DNA of 5,728 nucleotides from Candidatus Pacearchaeota archaeon (GCA_018303895.1 JAGVXJ010000029.1:1-5728), one strand, 5' to 3'. Positions 1 through 4,538 are shown, counted from the first letter of the stretch. Made by a program: numbers and translations. The notes: generated from the sequence alone by a model not told the origin.

Positions 1-16
1 AATTTTCTGGAAAATT
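1..16. terminator. Short inverted repeat at the rps8e 3' end
   Basis: Positions 1-7 and 10-16 are perfect inverted repeats (AATTTTC / GAAAATT) around TG. As RNA this gives about a 6-bp AU-rich stem with a CUGG loop. It overlaps the rps8e stop codon (TAA on the minus strand, 15-17) and provides a U4 run just after the stop. It may mark the end of the rps8e transcript, but the pairing is weak and the left flank is cut off by the window. Confidence 0.3.
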
Positions 17-383
17 ATTCAACCAAAACGCCGTTGAGAACTCCTTCCTGGGCAGGTCGGTTTGTTATTCTAACTTTTCCTAAGTCCGTTTCAACAATTG
101 TTCCTTTTGTGATTATGTTCTGTCTTGCAAGGAATCTATCTGAAGGTGTTTCAGCAACGTTTTTTATTACTGCTTTTTTTGTTTTTCCCTTGTTAGAAAT
201 ATTTACAATTTTTGCTTGAAGGATTGCAATTTTCCTATTTCCGCCTCTAACTCTTTTTGATTTTCTTTTTTCCTTTTCTGACTCTGAAAGTTTTACTACA
301 ATCTTCTGTCCTGGTAATTCACCTCTTCGTTTCTTTCTATTTTTGATATATTTTCCGCCAGAGATTTTTTTTCCTTTATTCAT
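15..383 (-). CDS. rps8e: Small ribosomal subunit protein S8e
   Basis: This 122-aa basic protein is a small-subunit ribosomal protein of the S8e family, found in archaea and eukaryotes but not bacteria. Its length matches archaeal S8e (about 120-130 aa). Family landmarks visible are the N-terminal SGGK (residues 8-11) followed by a basic tract, RGGNRK at 46-51, and the C-terminal block from about residue 79 (TPSDRFLARQNIITKGTIVET) through NRPAQEGVLNGVLVE. The ATG at 383 is favoured because a TATA box lies about 25 nt upstream and no Shine-Dalgarno is present, which suggests a leaderless mRNA. It is divergent from lsm, with 210 nt between them. It will act in the 30S subunit. No unusual features were seen. 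Confidence 0.95.
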   Translation of the reverse strand: MNKGKKISGGKYIKNRKKRRGELPGQKIVVKLSESEKEKRKSKRVRGGNRKIAILQAKIVNISNKGKTKKAVIKNVAETPSDRFLARQNIITKGTIVETDLGKVRITNRPAQEGVLNGVLVE

Positions 384-403
384 ATTAATTGACTTAAAAT
401 TTA

Positions 404-420
404 ATTTATAAATCTTTCCG
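404..420 (-). promoter_or_regulatory. Promoter of rps8e (BRE/TATA)
   Basis: On the minus strand the purine-rich CGGAAAG (a BRE-like element) is followed by ATTTATAAAT. The TATA centre is about 25 nt before the rps8e ATG. That places the predicted transcription start at or next to the start codon. Confidence 0.6.
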
Positions 421-496
421 ATGATGATTTTTTCGATTGGCTTACTTACTTGAAAATGCTAATAGAAATTAAAAGTTGTCTAATAAATTTAATAAC

Positions 497-540
497 GAAA
501 TCTTTAAAGACAAAAAATCTTTTGGATTTTTAGCTAAAAA
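497..540. other. Promoter-like box plus hairpin and 14-bp palindrome in the rps8e-lsm gap
   Basis: The divergent gap holds ACGAAATCTTTAAAG (about 495-509), a plausible BRE/TATA on the plus strand that is too far from lsm to make a leaderless start. It is followed by AAAAATC (513-519) pairing with GATTTTT (525-531), and by a perfect palindrome TTTTTAGCTAAAAA at 527-540. These overlapping symmetries could be a regulator site, an upstream lsm promoter or a small transcript. AT-rich DNA also produces such symmetries by chance. No ORF or recognised RNA family was seen in 384-593. Confidence 0.25.
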
Positions 541-554
541 CTATTCTCAAATGA

Positions 555-572
555 ATCGAATACTTTTTAAAC
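555..572 (+). promoter_or_regulatory. Promoter of lsm
   Basis: ATCGAATA is followed by CTTTTTAA (563-570). The TATA centre is about 27 nt before the lsm ATG at 594, the spacing expected for a leaderless archaeal transcript. No Shine-Dalgarno sequence precedes the ATG. Confidence 0.55.
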
Positions 573-593
573 TAATTTTCTATAACTTTAATC

Positions 594-839
594 ATGGTGA
601 ATGGAATTGAGAGACCTTTGGATTTGTTAAACAACTCTAAAGGCAAAGAAGTTTTGGTTGCCTTGAAAGGCGATAAGCAGTTCGTTGGAACTCTTGTTGC
701 TTTTGATATCCACATCAACCTGGTGTTGGATCATACAAAGGAAATGCAAAATGGAGAACTAAAAAGAACTGTGGGCCTTTCTTTCTTGAGAGGAGACACA
801 ATAATCTTCATTTCTCCAGCTTCTACAAATTTGAAATAA
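594..839 (+). CDS. lsm: Archaeal Sm-like (LSm/SmAP) RNA-binding protein
   Basis: This 81-aa protein is a single Sm fold, close to the usual length of archaeal SmAPs. The Sm1 motif covers roughly residues 7-47 and includes the uridine-contacting D38-x-H40-x-N42 in FDIHINLVLD. The Sm2 motif is about 62-75, with R66-G67-D68 in LSFLRGDTIIFISP. Family knowledge: these proteins form homomeric (usually heptameric) rings that bind U-rich RNA and act in RNA metabolism, in the Hfq/Sm superfamily. In many archaea lsm is followed by rpl37e. Here no L37e follows, and the next gene is rnz after 121 nt with its own promoter. The start at 594 fits both the conserved N-terminus and the TATA box 27 nt upstream. 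Confidence 0.93.
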   Translation: MVNGIERPLDLLNNSKGKEVLVALKGDKQFVGTLVAFDIHINLVLDHTKEMQNGELKRTVGLSFLRGDTIIFISPASTNLK

Positions 840-841
840 GA

Positions 842-878
842 ATTGCGTTTCGCACAGCTTATATATTTCGCAATGTGC
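842..878. other. Interleaved inverted repeats around a TATA box downstream of lsm
   Basis: Immediately after lsm there is a GC-containing patch. ATTGCG (842-847) is complementary to CGCAAT (869-874), and GCACA (852-856) is complementary to TGTGC (874-878), so the two pairs interleave. TGCG/CGCA (844-847, 851-854) can form a competing small hairpin, and TTTCGCA occurs twice (848-854, 866-872). Between the arms lies CTTATATATT (858-867), a good TATA box whose predicted start is near 889. It may be a regulated upstream promoter for rnz, an operator, or a structured lsm 3' UTR. The sequence does not decide between these. Confidence 0.35.
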
Positions 879-921
879 AGAATTTTATAACGCTATATTT
901 AGCTGGAGCTTTGATTTACTA

Positions 922-938
922 ATTCAATAATTTTATAA
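922..938 (+). promoter_or_regulatory. Proximal promoter of rnz
   Basis: TTCAATAA is followed by TTTTATAA (931-938), centred 26-27 nt before the rnz ATG at 961. This fits a leaderless transcript. A second TATA-like box lies at about 858-867, so rnz may have two promoters. Confidence 0.55.
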
Positions 939-960
939 CCTCTTTTTTCATTAATACTTT

Positions 961-1866
961 ATGACATCAAAAATAAAAATAACCTTTTTGGGAACAGCAG
1001 ATCAAATTCCTAGTCGGAACAGGAATCATACCGCGATTCTTTTAACTTATAATGATGAGAATATTTTGGTTGATTGTGGTGAAGGAACTCAAAGACAATT
1101 TAGAAAAGCGGAATTGAATCCGTGTAAAATAACAAAACTTTTAATTACTCATTGGCATGGAGATCATGTTCTTGGAATTCCTGGACTATTACAAACACTT
1201 GCATCTTCTGGTTATAATAAAACTCTTGAAATTTACGGGCCTCGTGGAATAAAACAAAGATTAGAACAAACTTTTGAACTTTTTGGTTCCAAGAAAGAAC
1301 TTCAAATTGAAATTCATGAAATTTCTGAAGGAGTTTTTATAGATGAAGAAGAATTTTTTATTCAGTCAGCAAAAACTTTTCATGGTTTGCCTGGTTTAGC
1401 TTATTCGTTTGTAAAAAAAGGTTTAGTGAGAATTGATAAAGACAAAATGAAAAAAATGAAAGTTCCGCAAGGAAAACATTTACAGGATTTAAAAGAAATG
1501 AGAGATATAACTATCGACGGTAAAAAATATAAATGGAAAGACTTGACTTTCAAAGAAGAGAATAAAAAAATCACTATTATTCTTGATACGTTGTATGACA
1601 AGAGCTTTGAAAAATTTGCAAAAGATTCTGATATCTTAATTTGTGAAAGTAATTTCTCTTCGGAAATAGGTGAAAAAGCAGAAGAACACTTGCACTTAAC
1701 TTCACAACAAGCAGCGGAAATTGCAAAAAAATCAGATTCTAAAAAATTAATTTTGACACATCTTAGCCAAAGATATGAATACAACTTGAAAGAAATTCAA
1801 AAAGAGGCACAAGAAATTTTCAAAAATACTTTTGTTGCGAAAGATTTGGACGTCGTTGAAATTTGA
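961..1866 (+). CDS. rnz: Ribonuclease Z (tRNase Z, tRNA 3'-end endonuclease)
   Basis: This is a 301-aa short-form RNase Z, a zinc-dependent metallo-beta-lactamase-fold enzyme. It cuts tRNA precursors just after the discriminator base so that CCA can be added. Length is typical (about 300-310 aa). The N-terminal strand FLGT (9-12) leads to P17...R21-N22. The metal motif is H64-W-H66-G-D68-H69. Further ligands or catalytic positions are H141 (TFHGLPGLAYSF), D209 (ILDT), the ESNF segment at 229-232, H243/H245 before LTSQQAAEIA, and H267 in LTHLSQRY. Residues about 151-195, with VPQGK, occupy the place of the family's substrate arm. L208 precedes D209 where GD is more usual, and W65 is a slightly unusual filler; all metal residues are present. 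Both tRNA genes in the window lack encoded CCA, so this enzyme would act on them. Confidence 0.95.
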   Translation: MTSKIKITFLGTADQIPSRNRNHTAILLTYNDENILVDCGEGTQRQFRKAELNPCKITKLLITHWHGDHVLGIPGLLQTLASSGYNKTLEIYGPRGIKQRLEQTFELFGSKKELQIEIHEISEGVFIDEEEFFIQSAKTFHGLPGLAYSFVKKGLVRIDKDKMKKMKVPQGKHLQDLKEMRDITIDGKKYKWKDLTFKEENKKITIILDTLYDKSFEKFAKDSDILICESNFSSEIGEKAEEHLHLTSQQAAEIAKKSDSKKLILTHLSQRYEYNLKEIQKEAQEIFKNTFVAKDLDVVEI

Positions 1867-1878
1867 GAATATTTAAAT
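1862..1878 (+). promoter_or_regulatory. Promoter of malic enzyme gene, overlapping the rnz stop
   Basis: ATTTAAAT at 1871-1878 is centred 26-27 nt before the malic enzyme ATG (1901). The BRE position (TTTGAGAAT, 1862-1870) overlaps the rnz stop codon. The gene therefore probably has its own leaderless transcript rather than depending only on readthrough from rnz. Confidence 0.5.
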
Positions 1879-1900
1879 AACTCTTTTCTTTTTCTATTAT

Positions 1901-3046
1901 ATGGATTACAATAAGGAATCTTTGAAGCTTCACAAAAAGTTCAAGGGTAAAATTGAAATTAAATCGAAAGTTCCATTAAAGTCAAAAGAGGATTTATCTT
2001 TGGCTTATACTCCGGGAGTTGCAGAGCCGTGCCGAGAAATTTTTAAGGATAAGGAAAAAGTTTATGATTATACTATTAAAAGAAATTGTGTTGCAGTAAT
2101 CTCCGATGGAAGTGCGGTTTTGGGACTGGGAAATATCGGGGCTGAAGCAGGAATTCCTGTTATGGAAGGGAAAGCAATTTTATTCAAGGAGTTTGCGGGA
2201 ATTGATGCTTTTCCAATTTGCCTTAAAGAACAGAATACTCAAAAAACAATTGAAACAATAAAAAATATTTCGCCAATTTTTGGTGGAATAAATCTTGAAG
2301 ATTTTAAAGCTCCAGAATGTTTTGAAATTGAAAAGAGTTTACAAGATTTAGGAATTCCAGTTATGCACGACGATCAGCATGGAACTGCAGTCGTTGTTCT
2401 TGCGGGTTTAATCAACGCATTAAAATTGTCCGATAAGAAAAAAGAAAAAGTTCAGATTATTTTTAGTGGTGCGGGTGCTGCGGGAATTGCGATTACAAAA
2501 CTTCTTTTGCATTATGGTTTTAAAAATATAATTTTATGCGACAGCAAAGGAATAATTTACGAGGGCAGAGAAAATTTAGATGAAAGCAAAAAAGAAATTT
2601 CTAAAATTACAAACTTTAAAAAAATTAAAGGTTCTTTGAAAGATGCTTTGAAAAATGCAGATATTGTCGTCGGAGTTAGCAAGGAAAAGTTAATTTCCAA
2701 AGAAGATATTAAATTGATGAATAAAAAACCAATTGTTTTTGCACTTGCTAATCCCGTTCCAGAAATCATGCCTGATGAAGCGAAAGCGGGTGGGGCGTTT
2801 ATTGTTGCGACGGGGAGAAGTGATTTTCCAAACCAGATAAATAATGTTCTTGCTTTTCCAGGAATTTTTCGAGGAGCCTTAGATATTCGGGCAAAGAAAA
2901 TAACTACTGAAATGAAAATTGCTGCTGCTGAAACTCTTGCAAATTTAGTTAATCCTTCAGTTGAAAAAATTCTTCCGTTACCTCTTGATAAAACAATTGT
3001 TCCTGCCGTTGCTGAAGCTGTTAAAAAATCTTGGTTAAAAGGTTAA
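1901..3046 (+). CDS. Malic enzyme (oxaloacetate-decarboxylating malate dehydrogenase, short form)
   Basis: This 381-aa cytosolic enzyme oxidatively decarboxylates malate to pyruvate and CO2 with reduction of NAD(P). The malic N-terminal domain spans about residues 8-162. It shows the catalytic tyrosine in SLAYTPGVAEPC (Y36), the catalytic lysine region EGKAILFK (K91), acidic metal ligands E133-D134 in NLEDFKAPECFEIE, and D157-D158 in MHDDQHGTA. The Rossmann NAD(P) domain follows with GAGAAG at 190-195, D214 at the end of the second strand (ILCDSKG), ANPVPE at 283-288, and QINNVLAFPGIFRGALD ending at about 328. It lacks the C-terminal phosphotransacetylase-like domain of bacterial MaeB. NAD versus NADP preference cannot be read reliably. 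It lies 34 nt after rnz but carries its own promoter, so the pair need not be functionally linked. Confidence 0.93.
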   Translation: MDYNKESLKLHKKFKGKIEIKSKVPLKSKEDLSLAYTPGVAEPCREIFKDKEKVYDYTIKRNCVAVISDGSAVLGLGNIGAEAGIPVMEGKAILFKEFAGIDAFPICLKEQNTQKTIETIKNISPIFGGINLEDFKAPECFEIEKSLQDLGIPVMHDDQHGTAVVVLAGLINALKLSDKKKEKVQIIFSGAGAAGIAITKLLLHYGFKNIILCDSKGIIYEGRENLDESKKEISKITNFKKIKGSLKDALKNADIVVGVSKEKLISKEDIKLMNKKPIVFALANPVPEIMPDEAKAGGAFIVATGRSDFPNQINNVLAFPGIFRGALDIRAKKITTEMKIAAAETLANLVNPSVEKILPLPLDKTIVPAVAEAVKKSWLKG

Positions 3047-3047
3047 C

Positions 3048-3053
3048 TTTTTT
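3048..3053 (+). terminator. U-tract after malic enzyme
   Basis: A T6 run begins 2 nt after the malic enzyme stop codon. Archaeal terminators are typically U-runs with no need for a hairpin, so this is a plausible transcript end before the oppositely oriented tRNA-Arg. Confidence 0.4.
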
Positions 3054-3079
3054 ATTCTAAAGAAATTAACAATTCACTG

Positions 3080-3104
3080 CATGACTTCATTTCATTTAGT
3101 CATG
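3080..3104. terminator. 7-bp hairpin between malic enzyme and tRNA-Arg 3' ends
   Basis: CATGACT (3080-3086) and AGTCATG (3098-3104) are perfect inverted repeats with an 11-nt loop. On the minus strand the hairpin begins 5 nt after the tRNA-Arg discriminator base (TTTCT between). On the plus strand it lies about 33 nt after the malic enzyme stop. It could end or stabilise either transcript, or serve as a 3' trailer structure. A hairpin of the same stem length follows tRNA-Cys. Confidence 0.4.
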
Positions 3105-3109
3105 AGAAA

Positions 3110-3184
3110 CGCCCCGGACAGGATTCGAACCTGCGACCCCTAGCTTAGAAGGCTAGTGCTCTATCCAGGCTGAGCTACCAGGGC
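3110..3184 (-). tRNA. tRNA-Arg (anticodon UCU)
   Basis: A 75-nt cloverleaf reads on the minus strand. The acceptor is GCCCTGG paired with CCGGGGC (7 bp with one G-U). The D-stem is GCTC/GAGC. The anticodon stem CTAGC/GCTAG carries loop CTTCTAA, giving anticodon TCT (plus positions 3147-3149), which reads AGA and possibly AGG, the favoured Arg codons in AT-rich genomes. The T-arm is GCAGG-TTCGAAT-CCTGT. The discriminator is G at 3110. CCA is not encoded, so RNase Z trimming and CCA addition are needed. No intron is present. It has no TATA box at the expected distance from 3184; the nearest suitable one sits upstream of the partial copy at 3190-3264. Confidence 0.95.
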
Positions 3185-3264
3185 TTTTTGCCGACGAAGA
3201 TCAGACGGATTCGTGCCAAGATACCAAAAGTGTCTTGAGCTTATCCAGGCTGAGCTACCAGGGC
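3162..3264. repeat. 23-bp direct repeat pair (3162-3184 and 3242-3264)
   Basis: The two 23-bp copies are exact and lie 80 bp apart start to start, with 57 bp between them. One copy is the 5' end of tRNA-Arg. Bases immediately outside the repeat differ on both sides. The arrangement resembles a target or attachment-site duplication, but no integrase or transposase is present in the window. Confidence 0.85.
3190..3264 (-). pseudogene. tRNA-like unit sharing the first 23 nt of tRNA-Arg
   Basis: Positions 3242-3264 are identical to 3162-3184, the first 23 nt of tRNA-Arg, repeated at an 80-nt offset. The unit is 75 nt long, as long as the real tRNA, and is separated from it by five bases (AAAAA on the minus strand). 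After the shared part the sequence differs. It can still form a D-arm-like AGCT/AGCT stem (3253-3256, 3238-3241), an 8-position stem at 3217-3224/3230-3237 with one C-A mismatch on the minus strand, and ACGAA/TTCGT (3194-3198, 3210-3214). Only 3 acceptor pairs (GCC/GGC) are possible, and there is no TTCGA T-loop or valid anticodon loop. The part not shared with the tRNA is about 50% GC, well above its AT-rich surroundings. A decayed tandem tRNA, insertion scar or structured 5' leader are all possible. Confidence 0.6.
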
Positions 3265-3287
3265 ATGTAATTTTTAAGAGAAAGTTG

Positions 3288-3300
3288 TATTTAAAATGTT
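3288..3300 (-). promoter_or_regulatory. tRNA-Arg locus promoter, positioned on the partial copy
   Basis: TATTTAAA (plus 3288-3295) is centred 27-28 nt upstream of position 3264, the 5' end of the partial copy. The same octamer is at the same distance from the tRNA-Cys 5' end. The predicted transcript therefore starts at or just before 3264 and reads through the partial copy into tRNA-Arg. It lies 7-14 nt after the stop codon of the neighbouring hypothetical gene. Confidence 0.5.
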
Positions 3301-3305
3301 TCTAT

Positions 3306-3680
3306 TTAATCTTCTAAACCTAAATCATCCTTAATTTCTTTTGCTAAATTTTCTAAACCTAATCGAGAATTTTGAATTCCATCAATTGCCATTTGTTCTG
3401 AGGCATGACGATCATAATGAAAATGCAAGCATCCTTGATGAAATGGTAAAAAATAAGCTGATTCATAGGAACTTTCAGTTAGGATAGGGGCTAATATTTG
3501 CTCTGGTTGATTATCAAAAGGAGAATAGGCCTTGTTCAGCAGGTAATAACTCAAAAAATCCTTAACGACATAATCAATCCTTTCAGTTAAACTTACATCG
3601 GTTCTTATAGAGTTTCTGGTAAACTTTTTTACTGCTTTAAAAAAATCGTCGGGTTTTATATTAATCAATCTTTTTCTCAT
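3306..3680 (-). CDS. Hypothetical protein with a His/Cys cluster
   Basis: I do not recognise this 124-aa protein. It has a basic N-terminus (MRKRLINIK), no signal peptide or membrane segment, and appears soluble and largely helical. The most distinctive part is residues 81-92, with H81, C84, H86, H88, D90, R91 and H92 close together, which could bind a metal. The C-terminus repeats LGLE (about 107-110 and 120-123), matching a 12-nt DNA direct repeat (3312-3323, 3351-3362). The gene is probably real: a TATA box lies 27 nt upstream of the ATG at 3680, in the leaderless arrangement shared by its neighbours. It sits alone between two tRNA genes on the same strand, a setting where acquired genes are often found, but it carries no mobility signature. 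Confidence 0.65.
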   Translation of the reverse strand: MRKRLINIKPDDFFKAVKKFTRNSIRTDVSLTERIDYVVKDFLSYYLLNKAYSPFDNQPEQILAPILTESSYESAYFLPFHQGCLHFHYDRHASEQMAIDGIQNSRLGLENLAKEIKDDLGLED

Positions 3681-3701
3681 GTTTTTAGCAGAGATTGTTC
3701 T

Positions 3702-3716
3702 TTTTTAAATAAATAT
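3702..3716 (-). promoter_or_regulatory. Promoter of the hypothetical gene
   Basis: On the minus strand TATTTAAA (plus 3704-3711) is centred about 27 nt before the ATG at 3680. No Shine-Dalgarno sequence is present in between, so a leaderless mRNA is expected. Confidence 0.5.
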
Positions 3717-3757
3717 ATGATACAAAATGAATTATTTAGTTATACTTTTTTATGGAT

Positions 3758-3778
3758 TTAATCGTCGAGTTCGATTAA
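3758..3778 (-). terminator. 7-bp hairpin downstream of tRNA-Cys
   Basis: TTAATCG (3758-3764) and CGATTAA (3772-3778) are perfect inverted repeats with a 7-nt loop. On the minus strand this begins 7 nt after the tRNA-Cys discriminator, with CTTTTAG between. The U4 tract precedes the stem rather than following it, so it is not a bacterial-type terminator. It may be a 3' trailer structure. Confidence 0.4.
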
Positions 3779-3785
3779 CTAAAAG

Positions 3786-3875
3786 AGCACCGGGGGAGAA
3801 TCGAACTCCCGAAAACTTCCTAACTACTCCAGCTTTGAGCTGCAGGGAAGCGCAGTACCATTGTGCCACCGGTGC
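3786..3875 (-). tRNA. tRNA-Cys (anticodon GCA) with an 18-nt intron
   Basis: The 90-nt gene gives a 72-nt mature tRNA without CCA. The acceptor is a perfect 7 bp (GCACCGG/CCGGTGC). The D-stem is GCA/TGC, the anticodon stem CTTCC/GGAAG and the T-arm GGGAG-TTCGATT-CTCCC. The spliced anticodon loop is CTGCAGA, with anticodon GCA at plus 3841-3843. Discriminator U73 (3786) is a known cysteine identity element, which agrees with the anticodon. The intron occupies 3822-3839, between positions 37 and 38, the canonical archaeal site. A TATA box (3899-3906) lies 27-28 nt upstream of the 5' end, so little or no leader is expected. Confidence 0.95.
3822..3839 (-). other. tRNA-Cys intron with bulge-helix-bulge
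   Basis: The minus-strand intron reads CTCAAAGCTGGAGTAGTT. Loop bases 32-35 (CTGC) pair with intron GTAG to give the 4-bp central helix (one G-U). The 3-nt bulges are A36-G37-intron C1 and intron U17-U18-A38. A short inner stem (UC/GA) closes the intron loop. This is the splice structure recognised by archaeal tRNA-splicing endonuclease, cutting after the second base of each bulge. An alternative stem CAGCT/AGCTG would compete with it. Confidence 0.85.
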
Positions 3876-3896
3876 GTAAAAAAACAAAAAAAACAT

Positions 3897-3910
3897 TATA
3901 TTTAAAATCT
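3897..3910 (-). promoter_or_regulatory. Promoter of tRNA-Cys
   Basis: The minus strand reads AGATTTTAAATATAA. The core TATTTAAA (plus 3899-3906) is centred 27-28 nt from the tRNA 5' end at 3875. A second identical TATTTAAA at 3913-3920 lies 14 nt further upstream and may be an alternate box. Confidence 0.55.
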
Positions 3911-3961
3911 TGTATTTAAAAATTTTAAAATAAAACTTCTTATTCCTAATTTTGCAGTGAT

Positions 3962-3977
3962 TCATAAAGTATTTTAA
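3962..3977 (+). promoter_or_regulatory. Promoter of the AMMECR1-family gene
   Basis: CATAAAG (BRE-like) followed by TATTTTAA (3970-3977) is centred about 25-26 nt before the ATG at 3999. A GGAG at 3979-3982 is 16 nt from the ATG, too far for a normal Shine-Dalgarno, and would be upstream of the predicted transcript start. Confidence 0.5.
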
Positions 3978-3998
3978 GGAGAGTTATTTTAACCTTTT

Positions 3999-4538
3999 AT
4001 GACACATATTCTTCTGAAATTAGCGCGTAAGTCCATTGAAGGTTCATTTGATGGAACTATTCCTGAAGCAGAGACAGAAATAAAAGAAAAATTTTCCAAG
4101 GTAACTCCTTGTTTTGTTTGTTTAACTAAAAACGGAAAAATTAGGGGTATTTCAGGAAATTTGAAGGCAAATAAAGAAATTTTTCGTGAAGTGATTGAGC
4201 ATTCGATTAAATCTGCTTTTCATGATAAAAATTTTTCCCCGTTGAAAAAAGAAGAACTTTCAGCAATTAAAATCGAGCTTTTCATTTTAAATTCTCTTGA
4301 ACAAGCTGAATTTGATTCTATCGACGAGCTTTTGAATAAAATCAATCAAGGTTTAAGTGGAGTTGCAATTGAGAAAGGATATCACTCGGCTAACTTTTTA
4401 CCTAAAGTTTGGGAAGAGATTTCTGACAAAGACGAATTTTTATCTGTTCTTTGTGAGAAAGCAGGTTTGCCAGATAATGAATGGAAAAAATCTGGAATGA
4501 AATTTTGGATTTATACGACGAAGAGTTTGAGAGAATAA
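3999..4538 (+). CDS. AMMECR1-domain protein
   Basis: This is a 179-aa member of the AMMECR1 family, found in archaea, bacteria and eukaryotes, whose biochemical role is not settled. In prokaryotes it often accompanies MEMO and radical SAM proteins, neither of which is present here. Recognisable parts are the N-terminal helix (LLKLARKSIEG, residues 5-15), the strand CFVCLTKNGKIRG (38-50), the segment ending AIKIELFIL, and the C-terminal block SANFLPKVWEEI...FLSVLCEKAGLPDNEW. The family's signature LRGCIG hexapeptide appears as IRGISG (48-53), so its cysteine is lost. Length is slightly below the usual 190-200 aa. It converges on the TrmB-like gene, with only 3 nt between the two stop codons. 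The start is chosen from the conserved N-terminal helix and the TATA spacing. Confidence 0.85.
   Translation: MTHILLKLARKSIEGSFDGTIPEAETEIKEKFSKVTPCFVCLTKNGKIRGISGNLKANKEIFREVIEHSIKSAFHDKNFSPLKKEELSAIKIELFILNSLEQAEFDSIDELLNKINQGLSGVAIEKGYHSANFLPKVWEEISDKDEFLSVLCEKAGLPDNEWKKSGMKFWIYTTKSLRE

Noticed and set aside
34..219. 61-codon plus-strand frame opposite rps8e
   Set aside because: It lies wholly within the antisense of a clearly conserved ribosomal protein gene.
421..500. Possible C/D box guide RNA starting with ATGATGA
   Set aside because: A C-box-like ATGATGA is present, but no CTGA D box follows on this strand at a suitable distance.
814..908. 8-bp inverted repeat CTCCAGCT (814-821) and AGCTGGAG (901-908)
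   Set aside because: The arms are 79 nt apart and one is inside lsm coding sequence, so it is most likely chance.
1401..1784. 127-codon minus-strand frame opposite rnz
   Set aside because: It is antisense to well-conserved RNase Z sequence. Long antisense frames are expected from AT-rich codon bias.
2557..2769. 70-codon minus-strand frame opposite malic enzyme
   Set aside because: It is antisense to the conserved NAD(P)-binding domain with no promoter support.
3185..3264. The 80-nt segment as an archaeal tRNA intron in the D-loop
   Set aside because: The downstream copy is already a complete tRNA, and no acceptable bulge-helix-bulge could be drawn at any boundary within the repeat.
3750..3965. 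71-codon minus-strand open frame
   Set aside because: It reads straight through tRNA-Cys and its promoter. Its peptide (PVAQWYCASLQLKAG and so on) is a translated tRNA, a common false gene.
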